Assembly: GCA_012517765.1 (NCBI GenBank) | Contig: JAAYUI010000008.1 | Coordinates: 62,001-126,000, forward strand | DNA length: 64,000 bases | Origin: Caldisericales bacterium | GTDB lineage: Bacteria > Caldisericota > Caldisericia > JAAYUI01 | Reading direction: 5' to 3' | Part shown: positions 45,701 through 56,500 of the stretch, one piece after another | Numbering within the stretch: position 1 is the first letter of the stretch | Layout of the letters: every line of letters begins with the position of its first letter | Translations under genes and position numbers: made by a program | The notes under the pieces: generated by a model | Seen by the model: the letters and a program-made list of their open reading frames with translations, nothing else | The model's database searches: none | Told to the model about the DNA's origin: nothing

Positions 45701-47343
45701 GTGGCCTTGTTGATGAGCTGGGCCATAGAGTTGATGTCGCCATTTGCAGAATAGAAGGCGGCGGCTGTTCTTGATGGCGCCATCTCCGGGTTCTGCAAGG
45801 TGTCCTTCTGCATGATCATCCAGAGGTCAGACTGTACATGAACGTTGTATTTTTCGGAGCAGGTTGTGTAAAGGAGTTCAAGCATTATGATGGCATCGCC
45901 CTGGAAGAAACCACCTGATGTCATACCAAAACCAGTGTACCTGGAATTAATGTTTGTGAGACGGTAGTCGCCTGGGGAGACAAAATTGTCACCATCGTTG
46001 TTCTGGTAGACCTGGCCATAGAGGCTTTTTCCTGGAATGGAACCATGCATTATGTTTGCAGGGAAAGTCAGCGATGCAAGACCCCTTGCAACATACCACT
46101 GGAGGTCTTCATCGGTCGGGCCAACGTCTGTCTGTTCCCTGAAGTTGAATGCCCTTCCACCCCACTGGATTGTGTAGGAAACAAGGCGGGTGTCACCAAC
46201 TTCAAAACCATTGTTGTCCGGGTCGAGGAATATTGGCTCGCCATACTGCCAGTTGTTGTCGCCGTTGACATCGATGTATTTCTCTGTTGCGGAGAAACCT
46301 GCAAGGTTGAGTCCTGCATCCCAGTCGTTGGCAATGATGTTCTGGTCGCTTGGTGTCCATCTCCTTGAAACCGGGTCTGTGATCATGGAGTTCCAGAGGA
46401 CTGGTTTGCCAGGATAGTAGGCGCCAGGGAAGTTTCCGACGATACCTGAGGAGGTGTGGACGCCATCCGCACAGATGCCGTCTCTCCTGAGGTAATCGTT
46501 CATGTTTGCCCAGCCAAGCCTCCAGACCCTGTCAATTCCCTTGCCCTCATCGTACCACCAGAAATAGGTCCTTTCGTGGTAGTTTGGAGCAGGAAGTGCC
46601 TGGATCGGTGCAGTCTTGTTGTACTGCGGGTTAAAGATGTATGGTCCCTGGGTGTTGTTGTCGCCTGACGGATCAACAAGCATCTTCGGGTTTGTAAAGC
46701 AGTCGTTCCACTGTGCTGAATTGTCGCCAGAGAGAATTGTTGAGGAACGGTAGTAGCCGGATGCCGGGTTGGCCGGGTCCCAGTAACGGCAATCATTGTA
46801 CTTGCCATCGGGATCTATCCAGACCTGCCCAAGGTGGTCCATTATAATGTAGCGGTGATCGTATAGCTGGCTCTCTCCACCTGACGCCTTTACCGTAAGC
46901 CAAACCTCTGTGTAAAGGTACGGGGTTGTGGTCCAGTTTGCCGGGGAAGTATTGTTTACCGGTCTGTTGTACCTTCCGCTGCCATCATTGCGTATTGCAT
47001 ATGCAGCGTTCGGCATAAGGAATCCGATTCTTCCCCAGATCACTTCGCCTTCAGACTGCCACGGTACAAAAACTCCAGATGTGGCATCATAGGTCGGATA
47101 CTGAGTTGTAGGCGCAAAAGTGCCGTCTGCGTTGACAGTGACCCCGCTGTATTGCGTGAATTTGCCGTCATAAAGCGGTCTTCCATAACGGTCGAAGCCG
47201 CAACGGTTCCATCCATTCACAATCATGGTCACGTCTTTTGTGACGTCGGCAGCTTTGGCTGTGTTTTGGGGAAGGGCGTACATTGTAGTCACCATCCCGA
47301 GGACCATAACCGAAGCTACGAGCAAGCTCAGAAGTTTCTTCAT
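36715..47343 (-). CDS. Giant secreted surface protein B (3542 residues) with LamG-like and nidogen-like inserts
   Basis: ATG 47343 follows AAAGGAGAGG at good spacing, and MKKLLSLLVASVMVLG begins a clear signal peptide. The body is the same as in proteins A, C and D: N-terminal NRCGFDRYGRPLYDGKF block, GDLDVGRPL-type units, cysteine clusters (DCSVGKGICDVC, QDCC near 2265), YYWLRTDLHN, and EF-hand-like loops DDKNRDGKVSFKD (about 2362) and DLNSDNYLSYSD (about 2885). Two modules are extra. About 815-1080 looks like a LamG/concanavalin-type jelly roll, very rich in Tyr and Trp. About 1230-1470 looks nidogen-like (LPWDFPFYYE). These suggest carbohydrate or matrix binding. Ig-like domains and a CuAO-N1 domain (about 3410-3542, FITKVLDMD near the end) close the chain. 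Confidence 0.8.
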   Translation of the reverse strand: MKKLLSLLVASVMVLGMVTTMYALPQNTAKAADVTKDVTMIVNGWNRCGFDRYGRPLYDGKFTQYSGVTVNADGTFAPTTQYPTYDATSGVFVPWQSEGEVIWGRIGFLMPNAAYAIRNDGSGRYNRPVNNTSPANWTTTPYLYTEVWLTVKASGGESQLYDHRYIIMDHLGQVWIDPDGKYNDCRYWDPANPASGYYRSSTILSGDNSAQWNDCFTNPKMLVDPSGDNNTQGPYIFNPQYNKTAPIQALPAPNYHERTYFWWYDEGKGIDRVWRLGWANMNDYLRRDGICADGVHTSSGIVGNFPGAYYPGKPVLWNSMITDPVSRRWTPSDQNIIANDWDAGLNLAGFSATEKYIDVNGDNNWQYGEPIFLDPDNNGFEVGDTRLVSYTIQWGGRAFNFREQTDVGPTDEDLQWYVARGLASLTFPANIMHGSIPGKSLYGQVYQNNDGDNFVSPGDYRLTNINSRYTGFGMTSGGFFQGDAIIMLELLYTTCSEKYNVHVQSDLWMIMQKDTLQNPEMAPSRTAAAFYSANGDINSMAQLINKATALDVDGKTFYVPTTTFFDVQLQYREYLGLQLFLDNGVDNNIAEGGKCYALSLSDDHVNFEAGEQFVGSKKVEKAMDIDLPMTQFPDIYLYNELNYNMTPGQFPTPLPADLRYGCGETIYKDMNRTPLNPAQALQPDPALINYNPGVVNVGDQRMMDITISPATSTGDAATVVTYKAGSFVTDGDLDVGRPLIKLENGAAFYDEPHDCAKPNMMYDVGELVYYDPALAGGTRSIRMIGWQNPADNGIERFEPATWTNIGTMPNPTDVVPFAGIDGSNWINVQTGYLAWSGNTQWINGIYIGNPPGYQPYSAANRTCYTRENYGGSWQLTAFPPAYNYVYPPTPQNPYPYTMNGGVLYYNGMDGDNPPSPATGPSWNKYVFDFDYTWRNYQFYASYYRFMGLAACYMQSNNTGYAAVMFYSPYGYHYYGWHRTSNYARLHILRYDNAGGWANVYPIQYFDPINNGSIIPMNSRQRIRTTVMSNIWTLTIPGWGGPVVTTLTGGNTYGSVGFPNGHFYSYYYYQHKSYWDNVEVYKIQKVPEPGDRIRLLSPGHYVGMNGFVLRKNDAAEVRTNSTNDMVFKPFGYFYPCGTKLAAGEVYDVESQVGMVTMGKCGDPRYMDIEVLPGKVKVNVDIDGVPANPNAAYHLKVEQTSDVKVSIDPAPKPGEKYIVKVTDVYQSGIPATPARVDYIESFENNTFTAFDKGQVELPKETFNTTYRLYYTYSDCASAQQSDYLRLPWDFPFYYETAAAGTKIEVSWAGWITFMGLPQVGVCKYAGTYGYPDDTYGWMRNAYNWAICACSFFMDLGWSPLGTYGQPNPNLGVWLSWPTTSEFKIRWAGHSYYAGDNDPATVNFSITIDREGNIRFSYGEMNSQDYALQWYNATVGISGYRSQDNTQYKNTSYHGSPIVALDYVDDLILTRTELPPDPGRPAGGPIDDDYPVGTVGGMPTFDGYNKTTKISDAVGNSFQKVVEITPENPVQHVQITPYRGSCNPDGSRDPLKVEVFLEKGGVSYKVPTDSILAGERQERTLQDYENLYDVNIYDPYWVARPWTIRQYDSRHKGDRTPRPIESPSGIPTFTCGLANNYDCYGVFKMYVEPETLNLVPNRCLSPVDMRFPNLFIKVTDADNPRDVNDPANIDVSTAGVQTGGRAKLIANVNAHGAGIQYLCTAINPTYGHMYIIQVNTDGTYLFWRLYEPRGDSIESKARALDPTDWLYSMRNNGVDINGQGGPTRMPFKDTDGFLQGSIGSTLTTSLDDRDCSVGKGICDVCPLGDGFPPLGDISYNDRMGRFNNQAIDYQAPFMNGFRGYTFGVINTYGVPCLISNWTDTSAGGEICVPIQPQNSETDVQIRVYLDNTIFDYNSSLATTSMDTSNPTIHPPYFAYDDAPGIDYCGVTTVKVMPAAKLNFSEFRWVDNGLRFSEANYTSGTRATSPLDRPSPQLQHWYDPICWNNKRDTYCYPGGQSHVARAVGNTRGGGFNAYPAINQNMWRKLGTEFYPLTDYSLYFVLNSPTDTNRTQEWDQYTLDASIAQNQPELSFLIIRSIEVKGPFMTPMRWFRPEQTWEGSTYARQRLTSEYNYNGIKNVPIRYDTSGYIKADYQNWQTYEYTPWMWSTGDFTSIIDPAPDFQLDTHQALGIRLPRNRVLVNHKDLIYVNQQPYLPFQAFAPNAGHVFVFDGIIPTQPGNIEIKVTLANGDVKIYQDCCQVPPTDGIDVHALKIKLQNEDIEQRGGVFVNTPVTFKVNLYENEKVDPSNNQEWANPECNDALVFAWQDRGCWDPDQNVWAGAGDGWLSNPPKNSTVYAQGVQYQPGDDKNRDGKVSFKDGETEIIGTYDITTNSWSGAYIDARTFQRNNGEYMLECGKDMITSVGFDFGSMTPTGKPVPGGVKDHVIGWDETLPIWIVGYKYGDDNNDRSFRPLFDVLPDNTPSMSHEVYISGTRAFEVLPNVDLQMTYGPEPLTAGMQPELQAPDKPLTFTFTDAQGNPVDFSRGVTDGFGQSYVEDRNIEMHCFVDPHPDDEYYYGKGAHLPQYYWLRTDLHNYSGGIVCNAFLYSTPSDPFTPIKFQVKRDDKNRAVGYSFLGFCANDQGEFDVYAYTPDRKHSGKVTVKVAQPHVEYKIRNTETNQMFSVTGNPSASAKSEDPDFVMTAYDERIYEITVKCTDAQGQPIRGVAKEVSVCSGSGQDTARFTPFVTRPKEWEWAYGTNAGGGPTHPGTVNYGVYYDFTTWNQVYWMMASGNRFSPWIAIDINNDGKIDPILNKNNEIHRLDAMGAFQNASWINNFDMSAVFYEHYNTTNFRFDDLRFDTRRAHDLPPTANRGWGLGAIYNNPYFGGYLFCDLNSDNYLSYSDSLSFNQNGEISFFYYADDKMNVGGLVGNNIYSNSGDFGDVYGNPQWYAQLDPNKVHTRFRHGKNQWGGSWWGTNDGSFRLDWEAIPDNMVKVEAPIVKLYDPATGEEASKDLLDPEYYDATYGKLNHFIVRAYPADPRDNKIKEESYVLTSNDRAYLPQGITSQHERLTLGRLHNSEVDPKAVETMISWRPTGTGKDVTALLYARNINWNLRTNSIVTNPTMENIFFIADSIRIDSCKGLDVKAEPLNKILRLGQLDTVIVTVTEAGSGYRMEGVKVVLKSEDGTINLEQKTDANGEATFANVKPESLSKIVAKATMEGKVTGYAELFVDIDLTPPSINIDAFPGITNKTSITLTGDVTKGSTLKLNTVNAEVDATGKWKAIYNLVSGENIITLVATGPNGAIRTTTIRIVLDKDPPKLIMPTQEQIDNYIVENEGKLKLSGRVDPGSDVTISVQQAGGNKINLGVTVVNDYWQTTEFTPVAGVPLDVIVTAKDAAENTTPASTATFKMLKVNTLKLVVGNTQKVLNGKADLLTQPPLLDKATGTPMVPAEELSNELGYTATFANNKLTITIDKYTADFTVGSTTATLNGNTVTLTVAPVIATGKVLIPASFITKVLDMDTTSVNTLTYEPQGKVITIKRIWGK

Positions 47344-47393
47344 TTGACCTCTCCTTTTACACTTGGCCCAAAAAATCTGGCCACATTACCGAT

Positions 47394-47434
47394 TGCTGAT
47401 TCATCGCTTGCCTAATAATCAATCCTGAATCAAT
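47394..47434 (-). repeat. Conserved leader block, copy 2
   Basis: This is the partner of 36609-36648, about 40 nt with most positions identical. It lies 51-91 bases upstream of the giant gene B start. On the minus strand TGATTCAT and ATGAATCA around it could also pair as an 8-bp stem. Confidence 0.5.
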
Positions 47435-47455
47435 ATGAATCATCTTTTTCCTTCG

Positions 47456-47486
47456 GGGGAAGGCCTTTTTTGATGAGGCCTTCCCC
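47456..47486 (-). terminator. Hairpin after giant gene C, without T-run
   Basis: An 11-bp perfect stem (GGGGAAGGCCT with AGGCCTTCCCC, 9-base loop) begins 22 bases past the stop of giant gene C. As after gene B, there is no T-run on the minus strand, so partial readthrough into giant gene B is possible. Confidence 0.55.
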
Positions 47487-47508
47487 AAATTGTTCTTTCT
47501 ACTTTCTA

Positions 47509-50500
47509 TCACTTCCAGATGCGTGTCATGGTGAGTACTTTTGTTGCAGCGTTGAAATCGTAACCGAGGCCAAGGAGTTTTGCGAATGCCTCTGCGTCAA
47601 CAAAAGTGACTCCGTTTGTAGTTTCAAACTTGTTTGCAAGAGTGAGGGTGCTTCCGTCAACTGTTATTTCACCCTTGTTTGTTGCTGCGATGTTTAGCTG
47701 GTAGGTCTTTCCTGCCAGCGTAACATTGAGCAGGTCGTTTGCCGGTACCGGTGCGTTCTCCTTGAAGAATGCGGTGAATGTTTCCACCGGAACCATGAAG
47801 ATGTTCTTGCTAAGGTATGGGGACCTTGGGAGTGGTGAGAGTGGCGAACCGTTGAGCAACATGTTTGGATCGTTGTCCTGGAGGAGAATGACGTCTTTCA
47901 TCCAGACGTCAACCGTCTTGGTTTCGCTGTTGTTGTTGCCTGCAATGTCAACGGCCTCGATTGTAAGATTGAGCTGGCCTGGGTTGACATTGTTCAGTGC
48001 AACGGTCCAGATGTCGTAGACAACAATTGCATCTACACCATTTACTTTCACTTTGGAGAACGGTTCCACTCTGCCGGAGATGATAAGGTTTGGTGAAGCA
48101 AAGACTCTTCCTGTTGGATCGGTCTGGTCAACTATGATCGTTGGCTTCACGGTGTCCCTTGTTATTGCAAACATCTGGGTGGTAAGCACGCCTGCCTGGT
48201 TTGTGGCATCGACATCAAACTGGTTGATGCCTTCGTTGTTCAGCTTGTAGTTGTAGGAGAAAGTTCCATCAGCATTTGTCTTGACTGTCTGGCCACCAAT
48301 CTTGATTGTGTTCCCAGGATTGGTCTTTCCCTTCACAACGATTTCTGTCTTGTTGGTTATTGAAGGTATCGGCTCTACGATGAGTGTTGGCGGTGCAACC
48401 TCGTTTTCAACACCGACGACTGCTGAAGCGTTTCCATACTTTTCAGACTTGGCTGTTATCCTGATCCTGCCAGCTTCCTTCGGGGTGACACTGAGTTCAA
48501 CTTCACCCTTCTGGTTGGTGACGCCCTTGACCGTGTCGACAACGCCGCCGAGTGTTACATCGATTCCCTGCAGTGGTTCACCAGAGCCACCTGCGACAAC
48601 AACCTTGATCGTGATCTTCGAGTTGCGTCCAACTTTGAGCTTGTCGGCAACCTGCGGGATGATCTCGAGTCCCTTTGTGACATCAAAGACCGAGATTGCT
48701 GCCTGTATCTGCCACCATGGGAATTCCATCGAGTAGAGACTGTTGGTATAGAGCGATCTCATGAGCAGTCCGGCGTACTGGAGTCCTGTTCCGGTTGGGG
48801 TAACAAAGATGTTGCATTCCATTGTGTTCGGATCGTCCGGGTTCTTCTGGAGTCTTCCGAGCACCATGCGCTCGTGCTGACCAGCAAGCATGTTTGTACC
48901 TTTTTCGCTGCTTGAGTATTCAATGGTGTTGCCTTCGTGTATTGGCTTGTCGCGGTTGTCTGCCGGATATGCCCTTACCAGCATGTGGTTCTGAACAGAG
49001 TATGTGAGGTCGTAATTATTCTGTTCGCCAAGGGCCTTGCCCCATTCCTCGCCGGAAACCGGATCAATGACCATGATCCTTGGCGGGGCAACAGTGGCCT
49101 TGTGGTCGGCAAATGCTTCCCAGTCAAGTGCGAACCTTGCGCCTGTCCTGAAGAGATAATAGTCTGCGCTTGGGGTCCTGTTGTTCTTTGAAGAGCTGAA
49201 CCTTGTTTTGACATAGTTCGGATCAAACGGCCTGCCAGAAAATTTGCCAGGGTTGATTGCGACGTCACCATACTGCGGCGAGTTGCAATATTCGTTCATA
49301 CCGACAAGACCTGTCAGGTAGCAGGAGTCAGTTGCATACAGATAGAATGTTGTCCTTGCGTTGTCGTCAAGAGAGAGTGAATCCCTGTAGGTCAATCTGC
49401 CGTCTGTTGTGAGGTCGGCCATAAGGTATGTCCCGTCATAGACGTCGTTATAGATGGATGCGATACCGAAGGAACGTGGTACTGATCTAAACTGTGTTCC
49501 TCCTCTTGTATTCGGCCTTGGGAAGAGCGAGGTGACGCTTGACGGATACCATGAGTTTGGACCACCATTCACAACGGCTTCGTAAGAATAATCCGAATAC
49601 CTCATATTGAATGTGTTGTAGAACACTGATATTCCATTAACGACTATTGGCGTGAAGAACCTGTTGTATTCAGACTGGGTGCTGTTTATGGTTGTGAGTT
49701 TCTTGTCTCCGTTGATGTCAACGCCAAGGTACAGGGTCTGTGATGAGGTCGGGAGGAAGTACCACAATGTCGGGACTGTAATTGCCGGTGTAAACCTTGC
49801 GATGTCTTTTCCTTCGCCAGAGCAAACCGAAACGGTCTTTGCGACACCCTTGAGCAGGGCATCCTGGGCGTTGGAGCAGGTAACGGTAATCATATAAACC
49901 CTGTTGTCGCCGCCAGTCATTACGAAGTCAGGATCGCCTGGCACCGTGTAGATGTTGTTTACATCTTCCATGTTGATGATCTCGTACTTGACCTTCGGGT
50001 TTACGACCTTGACTGTCGTAACAGCGCCATGCTTGCGGTCTGGTGTGTAGAAGTAGACCTCGAACTGGCCCTTGTCGTTGGCAATGAAGCCCTTGAAGCG
50101 GTAGATACCTTTTGCCTTTTCAGTGAAATCTGGTGCTATCGGGTTGAATGACTGCTCGTAAAGGTCGGTGTTGGATATTGCCTCGCCAACCTTGTCTTCC
50201 ACGTTGTGGAGGTCGGTGCGGAGCCAGTAGTACTGTGGCAATCTTGCTGTCTTGCCATAGTAGGTCCAGTTGTCCGGGTGCGGGTCTTTGAACAGGTTGC
50301 GCCAGATGGACTCGTCAATGACTGTCTTCTCACCGGCAGAATCTGCAATGCCTTTTGAGAGGTCGACCGGGTCATTGTTGTAGTCGGTTATTGTGAATGT
50401 GAGCGGCTGGCCAACATTTTCTGAAACAACGCCTGCGGTTAGTGGCTCTGGGCCATAGGTCACCTGGAGGTCCCTGATTGGCTCAACAGTAATTGCGGCC

Positions 50501-53500
50501 TGACCTGCAAGATATACTTCGTGCGAGTAGTCCTTGAATGTGACCTGGTCATACAGAGGCGAGAACGCCCTGTCCTGGTTGTCGTCGCCATACTTGTAGG
50601 CAGTGATGACAACCGGTGTGACCTCGGTGTCGTCGATGATATGGTCTACAACGTCCCTCGGAAGAGGCTTACCGTTCTTGTCAACGCCACCAATGTCGAC
50701 ACCAACAGTTTTTACGCTTGCTCCGTATTCCTTCTTTAGTTCGAGCTTATACATGCCGTTGTCGCGCTGGAAGGTGCGGGCGTCGATGAATCCGCCCTGC
50801 CAGGTGTTTGTGGCCATGTTGTACGAGCCAAGGATTTCCGTTTCGTCGTCAAGATAGGATATCTTTCCGTCACCATTGACGTCTTCTGCGGGTTTGAATG
50901 CTGTTTCAACCTTGGAAACTGCGGAGGAGTGCGGCGGGAGGGTTATCCATCCGTCGAAAGCACCCTTTATGAGTCTTGTTTCAGGATCAATGACACCCTT
51001 GTCCTGCCATGCAAAGAGGATTGCATCATTGCACTCGACATTGAGCCATTCGCCATTCTCGAGCATTCCCTTGCCGGTGTCCTCGGTAAGTTTCACATCG
51101 AACACGTTGTCAGAGTCGACTGTTACGTTCAACGGTAGCCCGTCGATCTTGAGACCATGGATTGGTATTTCCCTCATGGTTCCGGAGATTTTTGCTTCGC
51201 AGCAGTCTTCGTAGATCTTCTTGACTCCATTATGGAGTTCGACTTCGATTGAAAGCTTGCCTGAAGATATAGGTATTATTTCGTCAAATATGTTGACTCC
51301 GGTTGGCTGTGCGGTGACTGGGTTTGGAGTTACGACCTTGTGGGTAGTATTGGTTGTCCAGAAGCCGTTGAAGTATGAGAGATCTTTCCACTTTATTAGC
51401 CAGCTATTTGCGGTGTCGTAATTTACACCATCAATTGAAAGCGGGTTTGCTATTGTGGAGTAATCGTTGCCACCATAATCAAAGTAGACATTGGCATTGG
51501 AGGAGTCAACAACTATCTTGCCAGAGTAGTCATAGGCTATCGGGACACCCCTGACATTGTTGTACTGGTAATAAGGATTGTTGAGGGTGCCGAGGATGCA
51601 ATTGAGGGTGCTCGGGTTGAAGTAGTACGGGGTCATGAATGGTCCGGTGATTGTTATGGTCTTGACTGCAAGATTTGGCTCTGTTCCAGGATCTTTAGAG
51701 AACCCTAGATGGTTGCCTGAAGCATCTGCAAGGATGAAGTACAAACCATAATCAGTGAGTGGATAGAACTCGGTCCCCAGCTTGACAAACTGGTTTCTCC
51801 AGATGGCCGGGTAGGCGTTCCATCCGAAGCCCTTTGTGTTTCCAACAAGCCTGCCGGTGTGTGTCTGGCCGCCAGGATATGATCTGAACTGCCTCTTCAT
51901 GTCGTTGAGTATCGGATAGTAATCATGCTGTATTCTTGGTGCCGGAGGATCAAGCGGGTATATCGGGCTGACACCGGTTGTGTAGTTGAGCATTGAATTC
52001 TGGAGTGCGTGATCAATTGTTCTCATTTCGATGAAGTTCACATCGGGGTCCGGGTTCTGCACGTCGTAATCAATGTATCCGCAGTAGTCGATTCCGTTTG
52101 ATGAGTCTTCAACAAAGTACGGGCCTGGTGTGTGTGGAGGCATATTGTTTGCCGAGTTGTAGTCAAAGATTGCCTGGTAGGTGTAGATCCTCACATGAAG
52201 GATGCCACCCTGTGTTGGCCTGACTGGGAACATTATCTGCCCGCCATCATTGCCAAGTGTCCATCTGTCTATTACAACCGGGATTCCGAAATGACCGATT
52301 CTTCCATAGACCGGGTTCTGATAGTTCGGGTTGCGTCTTGGGTTGGCGCCACCATTGCTTGGATGGTCAGAGTAGCCATCACCAATAACACCCATAAATC
52401 TTCCGTAGGCATCACGAGCTGTGATGTCACCAAGACATGGCCAGTATGAATCCTTGTTGCAAGGATCGCAGACTCCGCCGCCGAAGGAGGCATCATTGTC
52501 TATGAGCCTTGTTTCATACTGGTTGTCGTGCTGTGGCATTGGTGTGCGGTCATCATTGTATGGCGGTCCAGTAAGCGGGCCGTTGTCCGGGTCGTCATCA
52601 AGCCATCTGTAGAGCCAGTCTTCTGGATCGAGTGCACCATATATGTTGGTGCCGGATGCTGGTTCGAACCAGCGCCACCAGTCATAGGTTCCATCAGTGT
52701 TGACCTGGAGTATGTACCTGTGCGAGGTCGGGTTTCCTGGAATTGCGTTGAAAGACGGGTCAACATCGGCGTTTGGACCGGCATTGAGGTCAAAGCCATT
52801 GACGGTGCAAAGATAAGCCACACCAGCACCAGTGGCGTTGACATTGGCAATTATTGTCTGCCCGGAATCTGCTGAGCAGGATATCGGTATGTTTGCCGGA
52901 TCGTTTACGTCATTTGGATTGTCATGATCCCAAAGCGACACGAGGACGTTTGGATACCTCTGGTCAAGCGTTGTGAGACATTTCTTGAGCTCAGGCTTTA
53001 TGTCGATTTCTTCTGGTTCAATATTGAACCTTCCCCTCCAGTAGCAGTCGTAGCTATTGCCGAGATCAGCCGATACCGGATCTGCGGAGAGAAGCCCTGA
53101 GAACTCCCTGGTTGGGTACATGTCAGAGTCAAATCTCGACCACTTGTTTTCAACCCAGTATGGGTCGAAATAAAGTACGCCGATTACTGGCTCGCCAAAT
53201 ATGTGGTTGTAGTTGAGTCCCCTGTCGAGGGTCATGGCAAACTTGGTCGTGAAGATCGGTTCCGGGTCCTGATATGTGTCTGGTGGCGGCGGGTTGGGGT
53301 TGCCAGGTCTTACGGTGTGACCAAATTTCAGTGGGTCACGGACTTCAACAGCGCTCATCTGGACAATGTATGTTGACCAGGCCGGGAATGAAGAGTGGAG
53401 GACTTCAACAGTTATAGTATTTCCGCTGATTGCAGAAATTCTTGCCGTGTCGCGGCCCTGGGTTATGTCATTTGTCCACCATGAGCTGTCATAGAGGCCA

Positions 53501-56500
53501 AAACCTATGTAATCGCCAATCTGGAAGCCTGAAGCATCATTGACATTGAATGATACGTTCTTTCCTGAGCTTGCATTCTGTGTGAGGTTTGTGCTGAATG
53601 GCGGGTTTGGTGCCTGGTATACGGCCTTGATGATATGGCTTTCCTGGTTTCCATCGGTATTCCTGCCGACGATTACCGGGTTTCCGGCAACAAAGCCTTC
53701 AGTGTTGGAAACAGGAATGCATGTTGAAGGAAGCGTGCTTGTGGAGTTGTACACAAGATACTGGATGTTTGCATTGGCGCCTGAAGTTCCAACATGGACT
53801 TCGGTAATTGTCCTTTTTTCGGTATTGTGCTTGTGACCGATCAGGACAGTGTCGCCTGGCTGGTATCCAAACACCGAGTCTGTGGCTATGACTATTCCAT
53901 TCCATGGATCGGTTGTGCTGTAGCTTGGTTCCTTGTAGGAAAGGTATGTAAGTGGCGGCGGGTTGCGCGGTACTGGGTCATCAATTCCACCCACATCCCT
54001 GTAAAGGTTGATTTCTACCGGCGAACGGGTGCCGTCTTCAAGGCATGTTCCCCTGTATGGTGTGAACTCAATGTTTGCAGTTGGATTGTCTTTTGTTATC
54101 CACTTGAGGTCTTCTGCAATTCTCAGCTGTGGCACGCCTGGTTTTTCAGGAATTGTTATTGGCACAAACATTACATTTCCGTCTGAGCCAAAGTTGCAGG
54201 CACCAGCGTCAGGCATGTATGGCTCATACTGGCCATTGCCGTCAGTTATGCCGATATCATAATCGCTGCGGATCCACCACCACGGAGGGCAGGTGAGTCT
54301 CTTGTACTGCATAAGTATCGATCCATTTTCGAACAGGACGAGCTGGCATTCATTGTCGTTCGGGACCGGATAATTGCCTGGCCACCAGAATGTTGGGCCA
54401 TAAGAACCCTTCCAGGTGACGACAACGACCCTCTCTCCGGTTGCCGGCCATGTAACATTGTTGTTCCAGCAAACAGAGTTTGCTCTCCACATCATCGAAG
54501 CGACGTGTATCCTTGCCGGATATCCAACCCACTCGAGGAAGGCTGGGTACTGGCCGTAATCGGTTGTGTACCAGCAATAATCAAGATATATGGCTTCCCA
54601 GTAGTTGTTATTTCCAAGGATTACAAACCCGGAAAGACCAACGTTGATCTGATTGTATGTCTGGCCATAGAATTTGAATGGCCATGGCAATGTAACAAAA
54701 TTGTTGTTCTGCTGGCAGGCAGTGTTTGTCATCTGGCCCTGGCATGAGTGGTTGAGCCAGTTGTCGCCAACATTTCTCCTGACATCATAGAAGCTCTGGG
54801 CCGGAACCGGCTGTTTTGCTTCGATGAGTGTTTCCCTCAATGAAACGAAGATGCTCTCGCCTGGTTTTGGTGGCGGATTGACTTCGATTGATATGTGGGA
54901 GGTCTGTTCAACCTTGAGCTGTTTGTCAACTGTCACTGTGACATCCATGGTCGGGAATGCAAGGACTGGCACGTCGAGATAGTTGTAATCGCCATTTCTT
55001 CCGAGTGTAACCATGTAGGCCGGATACTGGTTGTAGAATGTGTCGCCAATTCCGACTGTTTCGCCGCAACGATAGCTTGTTGAACCGATTGTGACTTTCG
55101 ATTTCCTTATATCACCGGCGTTGACGTAGTTGTTTCCATTCGGCGAGCTTGGCATTTCCGGAATATCGTAATAGATGTCTTCGCCATACTCATAAATTCC
55201 GGAGGGCAGGCGGGAAACGGGATGCAGTGAATCGTAGAATTTTATTGTTGGCGGGAACTGGGTGAGGGCCCTGTTTACATCAATATCACCCTGGGCAACA
55301 ATTGACCCTGCCGGGTAGTATGCAAGGTTTCCACCATTGCTAAGCGGAAGTCCGCCGCTTTGCATGTTGATCGGGAACGCCCTGCGGTCTTTTGCTGAGA
55401 CAGCGCCATTACGGTCAAGGTCAAAATATATTGGTTCATTGCAACCGTAAAGGCCGTCATTATTCAGGTCATAGAACATCGGTGAATCAGTTGCTCCAAG
55501 CAACGGTTCAAGCGGCCTTCCATAATCAAGGTCAACGCCCCTGTCGGTGCAACCAAGGTATGCCTCGCAAAGTGTTCCCCTGATGTAGTTGTCGTTGAGG
55601 TCAAGCGGTGTGGCGGCCATTCCGAACGGGTTCGGGGTCACAATGTTGTCATAACCATTGTCACAGAACACTTCGAGACCAAGCCATTCCCTGTAGTCAA
55701 GCGAGACATTGTGGAATGTTGTTGCATGGACAAAGAAATCCTTGCCTTCCGGCCCGAGGACCGTTGCCTTTGCAACACGGTTTGAAGCTGGCCTCATGTC
55801 CGGGTTCGGGGAGCGGAGTGCTGCTGCGGTAACAGATGGAGCAACACCTTTCCACTCGGTGACCCACTGCTGGCTGGTTGGGTCAATAGTCCAGACCCTT
55901 TCACCCTGCCAGAAATCCGATTCGACGGATATGTCAAACACCGGCATGCACTGCCCGTAGGCGGTCTCTTTTGTCCCCATCGTCCTGTTGCCAGCCCCAC
56001 CGTCTTTGCCCCAGTCGGAGTTTTTGACGGAACCCTGGTATCTTGGATCATTGGGATCGCCATAGAGCACTTCGATCATGACAAGTGCGTCATCTATCCA
56101 TGCACCCTGGCCGATGATCTGGTTGTTGACTCTGTGAAGGTCGACATCAGTATAGCGAACATCGTTCTCGCGAACGTTGTCGTGGTTGCCGCCTGCAAGC
56201 TGGTATATGAAGTCGCCTGGCTTGAAACCGACAAGCTCGACAATTTCGTTCTTTGCGTGGGTATTGGTGACAGGCGAGTCAAGGATGAGGATATATTTTG
56301 GTTTGATCATCCTTTCGTAATATGTTTGGTGATAGTAGATCCAGTTGGTCGTAAATCTGGTCACTTGGTAGTATGGCCACCACCAGTACAATGACCACGG
56401 GGTGCCACTGATCCTTACAAGCTCTTCGTTCGCACCAGCGCCAATGTAGGCATAGTCACCATCTCCAAATGTTCCGGAGTTGCCATCGTAGGGATATGTG

